In this document: piece after piece, positions 35,207 to 44,761 of the stretch
Numbering within the stretch: the first letter of the stretch is position 1
Layout of the letters: every line of letters starts with the position of its first letter
Assembly: GCF_022385335.1 (NCBI RefSeq)
Contig: NZ_CP092431.1
Coordinates: 2,790,001-2,854,000, forward strand
Source: Streptomyces deccanensis
GTDB lineage: Bacteria; Actinomycetota; Actinomycetes; Streptomycetales; Streptomycetaceae
Length of the DNA stretch: 64,000 nucleotides
Direction of reading: 5' to 3'
The notes under the pieces: model-generated
Told to the model about the DNA's origin: nothing
What the model saw: the letters and a program-made list of their open reading frames with translations, nothing else
The model's database searches: none
Made by a program: the position numbers and the translations under genes

Positions 35207-36847
35207 TCAGTGGTGGCCGTGGCCGCTCGTGATCTCCTTGTACTCCTCGACGGTGGGCTTGGCGATCTGGCTGTCCTCGCCGTAGTAGCCCTTGCTCAGC
35301 TTGACGCGGACCTTCTCCAGGCGCGACACCTTGCGGGCGACACCGTTCTCGTCGACCGCGGGGCCGATCTCGGCCGGCTTGTACTGCTCGTGCGCCGTGA
35401 GCGTGTGCAGCTGCTCCTGGCTGAGCGGCTCGTGGACCTCGATGAACTCACCGTGCGGCAGGCGCTTGATGATGCCGGTCTCGCGACCGTGCAGGATCTT
35501 GTCCTTGTCCCGGCGCTGCAGGCCGAGGCAGATGCGCTTGGTGACGATGAACGCGAGGACCGGGGCCACGAAGAACGCGATCCGGACGAACCAGGTGATG
35601 GCGTTGATCGACAGGTGGAAGTGGGTCGCCCAGAGGTCGTTTCCACCACCGATCAGCAGGACCATGTACCAGGTGATCCACGCGACACCGAAGGCCGTAC
35701 GGGTCGGGGCGTTGCGCGGGCGGTCCAGGATGTGGTGCTCGCGCTTGTCGCCGGTGACCCAGGACTCGATGAACGGGTAGACCGCGATCGCGACCAGGAC
35801 CAGCGGGAAGATCACCAGCGGGATGAACACACCCAGGACGAGCGTGTGACCCCAGAAGTTGATCTCCCAGCCCGGCATGACACGGATCAGACCCTCGGAG
35901 AAGCCCATGTACCAGTCGGGCTGCGCGCCGGTGGAGACCTGGTCGGGCCGGTAGGGGCCCATGGTCCAGATCGGGTTGATCGTGGCGATCGCCGAGATGA
36001 TCGCGATGACACCGAAGACCAGGAAGAAGAAGCCGCCGGCCTTCGCCATGTACACGGGGAGCAGCGGCATGCCGACGACGTTGTTGTTCGTCTTGCCGGG
36101 GCCCGCGTACTGGGTGTGCTTGTGGTAGAAGACCAGGATCAGGTGGGCCACCATCAGGCCGAGCATGATGCCCGGCAGCAGCAGGATGTGGACCGAGTAG
36201 AAGCGGGCCACGAAGTCGCCGCCCGGGAACTCCCCGCCGAAGAGGAAGAACGACAGGTACGTGCCGACGATCGGCACGGACAGGACCGCGCCCTCCATGA
36301 AGCGGACACCGGTGCCGGAGAGCAGGTCGTCCGGGAGCGAGTAACCGGTGAAGCCGGTGAACATGCCGAGGACGAACAGCAGGAAGCCGAACAGCCAGTT
36401 GACCTCACGCGGCTTGCGGAACGCGCCGGTGAAGAACACGCGCATCATGTGCACGAACATGCCGGCGAGGAAGACCAACGCGGCCCAGTGGTGGATCTGC
36501 CGGATCAGCAGACCACCGCGCACCTCGAAGGAGATGTGCATGGTCGAGTTGAACGCCTCGGACATCAGCTGGCCCTGCAGCGGGACGTAGCTGCCGTGGT
36601 ACTCCACCTCGTTCATCGACGGGTGGAAGAACAGCGTCAGGTACACACCCGTGAGGATGATGATGATGAAGCTGTACAGGCAGATCTCACCCAGCATGAA
36701 CGACCAGTGGTCGGGGAAGATCTTGCGCATGTTGGCCTTGGCCAGGGAGTAGATCCCGAGCCGGCCGTCGGCCCAGTCGGCGACGCGCTCGCCGGACGGT
36801 GCCTTCTCGCGCTTGTCGCGCGAACCGGTGGTGGTTGCAGTGCTCAT
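35207..36847 (-). CDS. qcrB: Cytochrome bc1 complex cytochrome b subunit
   Basis: 546-residue membrane subunit oxidising menaquinol in the bc1-aa3 supercomplex. Heme b ligands lie in [19 protein letters not shown] and in the later [18 protein letters not shown] helix; the Qo-site motif is PDWY ([11 protein letters not shown]), as in actinobacteria. A hydrophilic C-terminal extension of about 130 residues is also typical of the group. The ATG start overlaps the qcrA stop as ATGA. Confidence 0.97.
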   Translation of the reverse strand: MSTATTTGSRDKREKAPSGERVADWADGRLGIYSLAKANMRKIFPDHWSFMLGEICLYSFIIIILTGVYLTLFFHPSMNEVEYHGSYVPLQGQLMSEAFNSTMHISFEVRGGLLIRQIHHWAALVFLAGMFVHMMRVFFTGAFRKPREVNWLFGFLLFVLGMFTGFTGYSLPDDLLSGTGVRFMEGAVLSVPIVGTYLSFFLFGGEFPGGDFVARFYSVHILLLPGIMLGLMVAHLILVFYHKHTQYAGPGKTNNNVVGMPLLPVYMAKAGGFFFLVFGVIAIISAIATINPIWTMGPYRPDQVSTGAQPDWYMGFSEGLIRVMPGWEINFWGHTLVLGVFIPLVIFPLVLVAIAVYPFIESWVTGDKREHHILDRPRNAPTRTAFGVAWITWYMVLLIGGGNDLWATHFHLSINAITWFVRIAFFVAPVLAFIVTKRICLGLQRRDKDKILHGRETGIIKRLPHGEFIEVHEPLSQEQLHTLTAHEQYKPAEIGPAVDENGVARKVSRLEKVRVKLSKGYYGEDSQIAKPTVEEYKEITSGHGHH

Positions 36848-37899
36848 CCGCGCTCCCAGAAGGCAGGACCGACGGGCTCTTCGAAGTCGCCGACCGCTTG
36901 GAGGTAGCCGTCTTCGCCGACGGTGATCCTCAGCTGCGGAAGGGCGTGACCCGCGGGGCCGAAGATGACCCGGCCGCCGTCGGCGAGGTCGAAGGTGGAC
37001 TGGTGACAGGGGCAGAGCACGTGATGCGTCTGCTGCTCGTACAGGGAGATCGGGCAACCGACGTGGGTGCAGATCTTCGAGAACGCCACGATGCCCTCGT
37101 GGGACCACTCCAGCTCGCGCTTGTCCTTGATGTCGTCCGGCTGGATCCGGACGATCATCAGGGCGTCCTTGGCGATGTTCTTCTGGAAGTCGTGCTGGTG
37201 CTCGTCCAGGCCGTCCGGCATGGCGAAGGTCAGCGACCCGACCGCGACGTCCGAGGGGCGCAGCGGCTCCATGGTGTTCATGTTGACGAGCTTCTTGCCC
37301 TTGGCCCAGGTGGTGTGCCGCAGCTTGGTGCCGGGCGCGGGGCCGAGGCCGCCGAGCAGGAAGACACCGGAGAGCGGGAACAGGGTCAGCGCGCCGAACA
37401 TCGTGGTGCGGATCAGCTTGCGGCGACCGAGCGCGGACTCCTTGGCACCCTGCTTGAAGTCGGCCAGGACCTTCGCCTTGACCTCGGGCGAGGCCTCGAT
37501 CGGGTGACGCTCGTCGGCGACCTCCACGTCCGACATCAGCGTGCGGGCCCAGTGGACCGCGCCGGCGCCGATGCAGAACAGCGACAGGCCCAGCGTCATG
37601 CCCAGCGCGAAGTTCAGCGCGCTGATGTGGCCGATCGGCCAGACGTAGATCGACTTGTCGACGTCGATCACCAGGTACGAGGCGATGAAGGCGACGGTGG
37701 CCAGCATCGACACCGTGAACAGCAGGGCGACCGTGCGCTCGGACCGCTTGGCGGCCCGCTCGTCGATGTCCTGGATCCGGTGCTCGTGGGGCGGCAGGCC
37801 GGGGTCCGCGAAGGGGTTCTCCTCGTCCGCGACCTTCACCGCGCCGTGCGCGTCCTGCTCGGTGGGCAGGTTCTCTTCTGGAATCTCTTGGCTACTCAT
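36844..37899 (-). CDS. qcrA: Rieske iron-sulfur subunit of cytochrome bc1
   Basis: 351 residues. Unlike mitochondrial Rieske proteins it has three membrane helices, as in other actinobacteria. The [2Fe-2S] ligands are in CTHVGCPI and CPCHQST near residue 295-315. The start overlaps the qcrC stop by 4 bp, and the stop overlaps the qcrB start by 4 bp, so the three subunits are translationally coupled. Confidence 0.97.
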   Translation of the reverse strand: MSSQEIPEENLPTEQDAHGAVKVADEENPFADPGLPPHEHRIQDIDERAAKRSERTVALLFTVSMLATVAFIASYLVIDVDKSIYVWPIGHISALNFALGMTLGLSLFCIGAGAVHWARTLMSDVEVADERHPIEASPEVKAKVLADFKQGAKESALGRRKLIRTTMFGALTLFPLSGVFLLGGLGPAPGTKLRHTTWAKGKKLVNMNTMEPLRPSDVAVGSLTFAMPDGLDEHQHDFQKNIAKDALMIVRIQPDDIKDKRELEWSHEGIVAFSKICTHVGCPISLYEQQTHHVLCPCHQSTFDLADGGRVIFGPAGHALPQLRITVGEDGYLQAVGDFEEPVGPAFWERG

Positions 37900-38705
37900 G
37901 ACTTCTTGGCCTTTGCGGTCCGAGCGGCGACCCAGACGGCGACGGCGATCAGCGCGCCGAGCCCGAACACCCAGCCGAAGAGGCCTTCGCTGACCGGGCC
38001 GAGCCCGCCGAGGCTGAGGCCACCGGGCTCCACGGTGTCGTCGCTGTTGACCGCGTCGAGGTACGCGATGATGTCCTTCTTGTTCTCCTCCGACAGCGTG
38101 GTGTCGGGGAAGGACGGCATGTTCTGCGGGCCCGTCTGCATGGCCTCGTAGATGTGCTTCGGGTCGACACCCTCAAGGGACGGCGCGTACTTGCCCTCGG
38201 ACAGCGCACCACCCTTGCCGGTGAAGTTGTGGCACTGAGCGCAGTTGGTGCGGAACAGCTCGCCGCCCTCGGCGATGTCCGCGCCCTCGGGGTTGTACTC
38301 GTTCTCGGTCGGGATCTCCGGGCCGGCGCCCAGGGAGGAGATGTACGCCGCGAGCTGGTCGATCTCGGCCTGCGAATAGACGACCGGCTTCTTCGGGACC
38401 TGCGCGCCCGGCTGCTGGGCCGGCATACGGCCGGTGCCGACCTGGAAGTCGACGGCCGCCGCGCCCACACCCACCAGGGACGGACCGTCGGAGGTGCCCT
38501 GACCGCCGGTGCCGTGGCAACTCGCGCAGCCGACGGCGTAGAGCTTCTTGCCCTCCTCGATGGTGAGGGTCTGCGCGGTTTCTTCGGCCACCGCCTTGTC
38601 CGCGGGCGCGAAGGCGGTGTACAGCCCCGCGCAGGCCGCCAGCGCGATGGTTAGGACGACGAGCGCCGCCAGCGGATGGCGTCGTCGTGCGGAGAGCTTT
38701 TTCAC
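37896..38705 (-). CDS. qcrC: Diheme cytochrome c subunit of the bc1 complex
   Basis: 269 residues: N-terminal signal-anchor (HPLAALVVLTIALAACAGLY), two heme c sites (CASCHG and CAQCHN) and a C-terminal helix (LFGWVFGLGALIAVAVWVA). It passes electrons directly to the aa3 oxidase, replacing soluble cytochrome c. Lies 97 bp downstream of ctaE. Confidence 0.96.
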   Translation of the reverse strand: MKKLSARRRHPLAALVVLTIALAACAGLYTAFAPADKAVAEETAQTLTIEEGKKLYAVGCASCHGTGGQGTSDGPSLVGVGAAAVDFQVGTGRMPAQQPGAQVPKKPVVYSQAEIDQLAAYISSLGAGPEIPTENEYNPEGADIAEGGELFRTNCAQCHNFTGKGGALSEGKYAPSLEGVDPKHIYEAMQTGPQNMPSFPDTTLSEENKKDIIAYLDAVNSDDTVEPGGLSLGGLGPVSEGLFGWVFGLGALIAVAVWVAARTAKAKKS

Positions 38706-38802
38706 GGATTACCCCGGTGTCAGGATCTTCTGCGTCGGTGCTACTGGAAAGGTCGTTCGCGGTGCGAGACAGGCGCGCATCCGCCCGGCTCGGCCGCCCG
38801 AT

Positions 38803-39423
38803 CTACTTGATCATGTAGATCGTGGCGAAGAGGCCGATCCAGACGACATCGACGAAGTGCCAGTAGTAGGACACGACGATGGCCGCGGTCGCCTGCTCGT
38901 GGGTGAACCTCTTGGCCGCGTAGGTGCGTCCGAGGACCAGCAGGAAGGCGATGAGACCGCCCGTCACGTGCAGGCCGTGGAAGCCGGTGGTCAGGTAGAA
39001 GACCGAGCCGTACGGGTCTGACGAGAGCGACAGGCCCTCGTGCTTGACCAGCTCGGTGTACTCGAAGACCTGACCGCCGATGAAGATCGCACCCATCACG
39101 AACGTGACGATGAACCACATCCGGAGCTTCTTCACGTCCCCGCGCTCGGCGGCGAACACGCCGAGCTGGCAGGTGAGGGAGGAGAGCACCAGGATCGTGG
39201 TGTTCGTCGCCGAGAACGGGAAGTTCAGGGTGTCGGCCTTCTCCGACCAGAACTCCGGACCGGTCACCGATCGCAGGGTGAAGTACATCGCGAAGAGGGC
39301 CGCGAAGAACATCAGCTCGGAACTCAACCAGATGATGGTTCCGACGCTGGTGAGGTTCGGCCGGTTGACCGACGGGTGCGCGTGCCCGGTTTCTACTGTC
39401 GTTGCTGTCGCCACGACCGACAT
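38803..39423 (-). CDS. ctaE: Cytochrome c oxidase subunit III
   Basis: 206 residues, five membrane helices, matching actinobacterial CtaE ([55 protein letters not shown]). Heads the ctaE-qcrC-qcrA-qcrB operon. The ATG lies inside a perfect 10-bp inverted repeat and no clear Shine-Dalgarno precedes it, so the choice of start is mildly uncertain; GTG four codons later is the alternative. Confidence 0.95.
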   Translation of the reverse strand: MSVVATATTVETGHAHPSVNRPNLTSVGTIIWLSSELMFFAALFAMYFTLRSVTGPEFWSEKADTLNFPFSATNTTILVLSSLTCQLGVFAAERGDVKKLRMWFIVTFVMGAIFIGGQVFEYTELVKHEGLSLSSDPYGSVFYLTTGFHGLHVTGGLIAFLLVLGRTYAAKRFTHEQATAAIVVSYYWHFVDVVWIGLFATIYMIK

Positions 39424-39434
39424 TATGTCGGTCG
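39414..39434. promoter_or_regulatory. Perfect palindrome spanning the ctaE start codon
   Basis: CGACCGACAT and its exact complement are separated by one base; the ctaE ATG is the last triplet of one arm. It could be an operator, or an RNA hairpin that hides the start codon. Confidence 0.5.
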
Positions 39435-39567
39435 CTTATCCCGCCCTCACTCCGGGGGGTGCCGTTCGGAGTGTTGCTCCCTTCCGTACCGGTGCTGACG
39501 TGGTGTTCGAGGGAGTAGCATCCGCGCATCGGGCCTGTCCTTAAGACGCTGACGTCACGGAGGAACA

Positions 39568-39969
39568 ATGCAGCCGACCGCCACGGTGCTGGTCTACAGC
39601 GACGACTCCAACACCCGCGAACAAGTTCGGCTGGCGACGGGGCGCCGTCCGGCACCGGACGTTCCGCAGGTGGAGTTCGTGGAGTGCGCGACCCCCGCCG
39701 CCGTGATCAAGGAGCTGGACAAGGGCGGGATCGACGTCTGCGTCCTCGACGGCGAGGCCGTGCCCATGGGGGGCATGGGGGTGTGCCGGCAGATCAAGGA
39801 CGAGATCTTCGAGTGCCCGCCCGCGCTGGTGCTGATCGGGCGGCCGCAGGACGCCTGGCTCGCGACATGGAGCCGGGCGGACGCGGCGGTGACCCTGCCG
39901 GTGGAGCCGGTGGAGTTCGCGGCGGCGTTGGCCTCCCTGCTCCGCAGCAGGCAGGCGCTGAGCGCCTAG
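39568..39969 (+). CDS. Atypical receiver-like protein
   Basis: 133 residues resembling a lone response-regulator receiver: TVLVYSDDSNTREQ gives the acidic pair, IDVCVLDGEAVPMGG the phospho-Asp position, and PPALVLIGRPQD beta-4. The conserved Lys of beta-5 is missing (VTLPVEPVEF), so phosphorylation may not work as usual. No output domain. Divergent from ctaE, in the gap between the two oxidase operons. A role in respiration is only suggested by location. Confidence 0.8.
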   Translation: MQPTATVLVYSDDSNTREQVRLATGRRPAPDVPQVEFVECATPAAVIKELDKGGIDVCVLDGEAVPMGGMGVCRQIKDEIFECPPALVLIGRPQDAWLATWSRADAAVTLPVEPVEFAAALASLLRSRQALSA

Positions 39970-39976
39970 ATCCCGT

Positions 39977-41224
39977 CTACACGGACTCCGGCCTCAGGCG
40001 AGCCTGTACCTGGGGCCCGGGGACTTCCTTCGTGCCGCCGACCAGGGCGCTGCCCTCGCGCCAGTTCTTCCAGTCGAGGTTCCAGTCGCCGTAGCCGTTG
40101 CCGAAGGGGGCCATGGTGTCGCCGGCCGAGTTGACGACCTCGACGATGTCGCCCTCGTTGATGGTGTCGTAGAACCACTGGGCGTTGGCCATGCTCATGC
40201 CGGTGCAGCCGTGGCTGACGTTGGCGTACCCCTGGGAGCCGGTGGACCAGGGGGCGGCGTGGACGTACTCGCCGCTGTTGGTGACCCTGACGGAGTGGTG
40301 CACGGTCAGGTCGTAGAAGTCGGACGCACCTATGCTGGCGCTGGTCATGCGAACGGTACCTTCCTTGGCCAGCACCACTTTGACCCCGTTGCGGGTGTCG
40401 TAGCCGGGCATGCCGGTGGTCACCGGTATCTGCTTGATGACCTCGTCGTTCTTGTAGACGGTCATCTGGTGCGCGGCCGCGTCCGTGACGGCGACTATCT
40501 TCGCGCCGGTGGTCAGCTCGATGGGCTCGGCCTTCCCTCCCCAGAGCCGGTCGCCTATCTTCAGGCCCTCCAGGTTGCTGTGCACCCGGATGGTGGCCTC
40601 GGCGGGCCAGTACTCCTTGGGCCGGTAGTGCAGCTTCTTGTCGTCCACCCAGTGCCAGGCGCCCTCCGCGGCGGGGGTGGAGTCCACCTTGAGCGCCCGT
40701 TCGACGACGGACCGGGCGGCCTTGTCCTTGACCGGTCGGCTGAGCTCGGCGGTGACGGGCTGGCCGACGCCGTACCTGCCCTCCTTCGGTCCGAAGGTGA
40801 CGTTCAGGCGCTTCTTGGTGAGCGGGCGGCCGGTGTCGAAGGCGACGGTCTCGCGGCCGGGCGCTCCGTCCTCGTCCTCGGTGCTCACATGGACCGTGTA
40901 GCGGGCGTTGGCTGCGAGCGGTGAGGTGGAGCGCCAGCGACCCCCGTCGGCGGAGAGTTCGCCCGCCACGTAGCGTCCTGCGGCGTCCACGGCGGTGACG
41001 TCGGTGATGCGTCCGTCGTCCTCGGCGGTGACTTCCAGCGGCTTGTCCGGGTCGGCCTTCTCGCCGTCGCCGGTGGGGGTGTTGAAGGAGACGTGGTCGG
41101 CCGCGTCGTAGGGCGTGCCGGAGAGGGGGTGGCCACCGGAACCGCAGGCGGCGACGCCCACTCCCATGGAGACCACCAGCAGCGTGCAGCCGACGACTAT
41201 GCGGTTACGGGGTGAGGTGCTCAT
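39977..41224 (-). CDS. L,D-transpeptidase lipoprotein (YkuD family)
   Basis: Cell-wall crosslinking enzyme, 415 residues. Signal with lipobox VAAC (residues about 24-27), two Ig-like domains typical of actinobacterial Ldt proteins, then the YkuD domain with catalytic Cys in VSHGCTGMSMANA and upstream His in YVHAAPWSTGS. It forms 3-3 mDAP or LL-DAP crosslinks by family. Start ATG 41224. Transcribed alone, after the ctaCDF terminator. Confidence 0.93.
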   Translation of the reverse strand: MSTSPRNRIVVGCTLLVVSMGVGVAACGSGGHPLSGTPYDAADHVSFNTPTGDGEKADPDKPLEVTAEDDGRITDVTAVDAAGRYVAGELSADGGRWRSTSPLAANARYTVHVSTEDEDGAPGRETVAFDTGRPLTKKRLNVTFGPKEGRYGVGQPVTAELSRPVKDKAARSVVERALKVDSTPAAEGAWHWVDDKKLHYRPKEYWPAEATIRVHSNLEGLKIGDRLWGGKAEPIELTTGAKIVAVTDAAAHQMTVYKNDEVIKQIPVTTGMPGYDTRNGVKVVLAKEGTVRMTSASIGASDFYDLTVHHSVRVTNSGEYVHAAPWSTGSQGYANVSHGCTGMSMANAQWFYDTINEGDIVEVVNSAGDTMAPFGNGYGDWNLDWKNWREGSALVGGTKEVPGPQVQARLRPESV

Positions 41225-41301
41225 GGGTTCAACGTAGGAACGGCCGTCGGGTGCGGCGCGTCGGGTGAGCCGTGTGGGCTACGTGCGGTGTGGCGAAAGG
41301 G

Positions 41302-41338
41302 GGAAGCCCGGACCTCCTGTCGGAGTGTCCGGGCTTCC
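41302..41338 (-). terminator. Terminator after ctaF
   Basis: A 12-bp stem (GGAAGCCCGGAC and complement) with an inner CTCC/GGAG stem, 30 bp beyond the ctaF stop. Confidence 0.8.
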
Positions 41339-41367
41339 GTGCGCGTGGCGCGTGCTACTGGCGCTCG

Positions 41368-41766
41368 CTACTGGTTCTGGTTCTCGCCGCGGTAGTACTC
41401 GAAGACCCAGCCCCACAGGCCGATCAGGATGATCGGGGTGGAGAAGTACAGCAGCCACCAGCCGAAGACGACGCCCATGAAGGCGAGCGCGCCACCCACG
41501 CCGAGGGCGAGGGGCTGCCAGCTGTGCGGGCTGAAGAAGCCCAGCTCACCGGCGTCGTCCGCGACGTCGGCCTCCTTGTCGTCCTGCGCGCCCACGTCGA
41601 CCCGCCGGGCCGTGAAGGCCAGGTAGTAGCCGACCATGATGCACAGGCCGAAGGCCAGGAAGAGCGCCGTGGTGCCGGCCGGCTCCTTCGACCACACGCC
41701 GTAGACGATCGCCATGGCGAGGACGAAGACGCTCAGCCAGATGAACATCTTGCCTTGGACCTTCAC
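41368..41766 (-). CDS. ctaF: Cytochrome c oxidase subunit IV
   Basis: 132-residue actinobacterial aa3 oxidase accessory subunit with four hydrophobic segments ([57 protein letters not shown] and the next). The ATG overlaps the ctaD stop as ATGA. Confidence 0.93.
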   Translation of the reverse strand: MKVQGKMFIWLSVFVLAMAIVYGVWSKEPAGTTALFLAFGLCIMVGYYLAFTARRVDVGAQDDKEADVADDAGELGFFSPHSWQPLALGVGGALAFMGVVFGWWLLYFSTPIILIGLWGWVFEYYRGENQNQ

Positions 41767-43502
41767 TTGCCGGCCTCCTTGCCGCTGGTCGCCAGCTCGT
41801 TGGCCGCCGGGCCGCCGTGCGCGAGCTGTTCGAGCGCGGCGATCTCCGGGTGGTGCAGGTCGAACGCCGGGGATTCACTGCGGATCCGCGGCAGGGTGAG
41901 GAAGTTGTGCCGCGGCGGCGGGCAGGAGGTCGCCCACTCCAGGGAGCGGCCGTAGCCCCACGGGTCGTCGACGCCGACGGGCTTGCCGTACTTGGCGGTC
42001 TTCCACACGTTGTAGAGGAACGGCAGGATCGACAGACCGAGCACGAACGAGGCGATCGTGGAGATCGTGTTCAGCGCGGTGAACCCGTCGGCCGCGAGGT
42101 AGTCCGCGTACCGGCGCGGCATGCCCTCGGCGCCCAGCCAGTGCTGGACGAGGAAGGTGCCGTGGAAGCCGATGAACAGCGTCCAGAAGGTGATCTTGCC
42201 GAGGCGCTCGTCGAGCATCTTGCCCGTCATCTTCGGCCACCAGAAGTGGAAGCCGGAGAACATCGCGAACACCACGGTGCCGAAGACGACGTAGTGGAAG
42301 TGCGCCACCACGAAGTACGAGTCGGAGACGTGGAAGTCCATCGGGGGCGAGGCCAGGATGACACCGGTCAGACCACCGAAGGTGAAGGTGATCAGGAAGC
42401 CGGTGGCCCACAGCATCGGCGTCTCGAAGGACAGCGAGCCCTTCCACATCGTTCCGATCCAGTTGAAGAACTTCACGCCCGTCGGTACGGCGATGAGGAA
42501 CGTCATGAAGGAGAAGAACGGCAGGAGCACACCGCCGGTGACGTACATGTGGTGCGCCCACACCGTCACCGAGAGGCCGGCGATCGCGATGGTCGCGCCG
42601 ATCAGGCCCATGTAGCCGAACATCGGCTTGCGGGAGAAGACCGGGATGACCTCGGAGATGATGCCGAAGAACGGCAGGGCGATGATGTACACCTCTGGAT
42701 GGCCGAAGAACCAGAAGAGGTGTTGCCAGAGCAACGCGCCGCCGTTGGCCGCGTCGAAGACATGGGCACCGAACTTGCGGTCCGCCTCCAGGGCGAACAG
42801 CGCGGCCGCGAGGACCGGGAAGGCGAGCAGGACCAGGACACCGGTCAGCAGCACGTTCCAGGTGAAGATCGGCATGCGGAACATCGTCATGCCGGGCGCG
42901 CGCATGCAGATGATCGTGGTGATGAAGTTGACCGAGCCGAGGATCGTGCCGAAGCCGGAGAAGGCCAGACCCATGATCCACATGTCGGCGCCGACGCCCG
43001 GGCTGCGGACGGCGTCCGACAGCGGGCTGTAGGCGAACCAGCCGAAGTCGGCCGCACCCTGCGGGGTGAGGAAGCCACCGACCGCGATGAGCGAGCCGAA
43101 GAGGTACAGCCAGTACGCGAACATGTTCAGCCGCGGGAACGCCACGTCGGGCGCGCCGATCTGCAGCGGCATGATCCAGTTGGCGAATCCGGCGAACAGC
43201 GGCGTCGCGAACATCAGCAGCATGATCGTGCCGTGCATCGTGAACGCCTGGTTGAACTGCTCGTTCGACATGATCTGCGTACCCGGGCGGGCGAGCTCGG
43301 CGCGCATGAAGAGCGCCATGACGCCGCCGATGCAGAAGAACGCGAACGACGTGACCAGGTAGAGCGTGCCGATCGTCTTGTGGTCGGTGGTCGTCAGCCA
43401 CTTCACCACGACGTTGCCGGGTTGCTTGCGCCGTACCGGCAGCTCGTCCTCGTACGAGCCCTCGGCGGCTGCAGCACCTTGAGGTTCGTTGGTGATGCTC
43501 AC
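41763..43502 (-). CDS. ctaD: Cytochrome c oxidase subunit I
   Basis: 579-residue catalytic subunit of the aa3 oxidase. Heme and CuB ligands are visible: [12 protein letters not shown] region His (FTMHGTIM), [17 protein letters not shown] and HFHYVVFG. About twelve membrane helices. GTG start overlaps the ctaC stop as GTGA; a longer frame to 43676 lies within ctaC and is rejected. Forms the supercomplex with qcrCAB and ctaE. Confidence 0.97.
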   Translation of the reverse strand: MSITNEPQGAAAAEGSYEDELPVRRKQPGNVVVKWLTTTDHKTIGTLYLVTSFAFFCIGGVMALFMRAELARPGTQIMSNEQFNQAFTMHGTIMLLMFATPLFAGFANWIMPLQIGAPDVAFPRLNMFAYWLYLFGSLIAVGGFLTPQGAADFGWFAYSPLSDAVRSPGVGADMWIMGLAFSGFGTILGSVNFITTIICMRAPGMTMFRMPIFTWNVLLTGVLVLLAFPVLAAALFALEADRKFGAHVFDAANGGALLWQHLFWFFGHPEVYIIALPFFGIISEVIPVFSRKPMFGYMGLIGATIAIAGLSVTVWAHHMYVTGGVLLPFFSFMTFLIAVPTGVKFFNWIGTMWKGSLSFETPMLWATGFLITFTFGGLTGVILASPPMDFHVSDSYFVVAHFHYVVFGTVVFAMFSGFHFWWPKMTGKMLDERLGKITFWTLFIGFHGTFLVQHWLGAEGMPRRYADYLAADGFTALNTISTIASFVLGLSILPFLYNVWKTAKYGKPVGVDDPWGYGRSLEWATSCPPPRHNFLTLPRIRSESPAFDLHHPEIAALEQLAHGGPAANELATSGKEAGK

Positions 43503-44458
43503 AGCTGGTTCACCTCGTGGTCCTTCTCGTGCTGCGTCTGCTCGATGCCCGCCGGGACGTACCCCGTCTGGCCCTTCTCGGCCAGCTCCTTGAGGTGCTG
43601 CTCGTACCGCTCCTGGGAGACGACCTTCACGTTGAAGAGCATCCGGGAGTGGTCGACGCCGCACAGTTCGGCGCACTTGCCGAGGAAGGTGCCCTCCTGG
43701 TTGGGCGTCACCTGGAACACGTTGGTGTGGCCCGGGATGACGTCCTGCTTCATCAGGAACGGCACCACCCAGAAGGAGTGGATGACGTCACGCGAGGTGA
43801 GGACGAAGCGGACCGTCTTGCCTTCCGGCAGCCAGAGGGTCGGGCCGGGGTTGCCGGTCTGCGGGTTCTTGTCACCGGGGATGCCGCAGGTGTACACGCC
43901 GCCCGCGTTGTCCGGGAACTGCTTCTTCCACTTGGTCGGAATCGCGGCCAGGTTCTCGTCGGTCTTCGCGTCGCCCGTGGAGCCGTCGACGTTCTCGATG
44001 TAGTTGAAGCACCAGCTCCACTGGAAGCCGACCACGTTGACCGTGAGGTCGGGCTTCTTCGACGTGTCGAGCAGCTTCGACTCGTCGCGAGCGGTGAAGT
44101 AGAAGAGCACCGAGACGATGATCAGCGGGACGACCGTGTACAGCGCCTCGATGGGCATGTTGTACCGGGTCTGTGGGGGAACTTCGACCTTGGTGCGGCT
44201 GCGCCGGTGGAAGAAAGCACTCCACAGGATCAGGCCCCACACCAGCACGCCCGTGGCGAGCGCGGCCGCCCACGACCCCTGCCACAGGGAGAGGATCCGC
44301 GGAGCCTCTTCCGTGGTCGGGGTGGGCATACCCAGGCGGGGGAAGTCCTCCCATGTGCAACCGGTGGCGGTCGCCAGGACCAGGCCTGCGGTCATTGCCT
44401 GCAGCAGCTTCCGCCGCATCGGGCGCCGCGGCGAGCGGTCGGAGCCGTTGGGACTCAC
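43499..44458 (-). CDS. ctaC: Cytochrome c oxidase subunit II
   Basis: 319 residues. Signal with lipobox ATATGC, two membrane helices ([20 protein letters not shown] and [17 protein letters not shown]) and an extracytoplasmic cupredoxin domain with the CuA ligands in [15 protein letters not shown] at 44458 is supported by GGGAAGG 6 nt upstream. First gene of ctaC-ctaD-ctaF. Confidence 0.96.
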   Translation of the reverse strand: MSPNGSDRSPRRPMRRKLLQAMTAGLVLATATGCTWEDFPRLGMPTPTTEEAPRILSLWQGSWAAALATGVLVWGLILWSAFFHRRSRTKVEVPPQTRYNMPIEALYTVVPLIIVSVLFYFTARDESKLLDTSKKPDLTVNVVGFQWSWCFNYIENVDGSTGDAKTDENLAAIPTKWKKQFPDNAGGVYTCGIPGDKNPQTGNPGPTLWLPEGKTVRFVLTSRDVIHSFWVVPFLMKQDVIPGHTNVFQVTPNQEGTFLGKCAELCGVDHSRMLFNVKVVSQERYEQHLKELAEKGQTGYVPAGIEQTQHEKDHEVNQL

Positions 44459-44761
44459 GTAGCGCCTTCCCGAGAGTCTCGCCCGCGCGGTATGGCTGCG
44501 GCCTTCTCGCTGGTCGGTCGCCGCCCTGCGACGGGCAGGGGTTTGGATGTTTATGCGGACCAAACCCTACTGGACGCGTTTTGGGGTCGCGCGGGGAGGG
44601 GGGCCCAACTCGCCGGGGGTCACTTGTAGCGGCTACTCGGGGTGCCGGGTGCGCCTAATAGCTCGGGGGTTCGGGTGATTTGGCGGGTGCGCGCACGTTG
44701 TGGCCGTTCGCGCAGTTCCCCGCGCCCCTTTGTTGTCGGCCCGAGGCTTTAGCGTTGACCT
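44459..44761. promoter_or_regulatory. Divergent region between ctaC and the desulfurase-TusA gene
   Basis: The 303-bp gap has one intergenic-repeat core (44701-44730), a CCCTGCCCGTCGCAGGG hairpin upstream of ctaC, and a TAGCGT box ending 6 nt before the divergent gene start. No ORF is supported here. Confidence 0.45.

Noticed and set aside
41817..44003. A 728-codon plus-strand frame opposite ctaD/ctaC
   Set aside because: The minus strand carries certain oxidase genes; the frame has low-complexity Arg/Glu/Asp composition.
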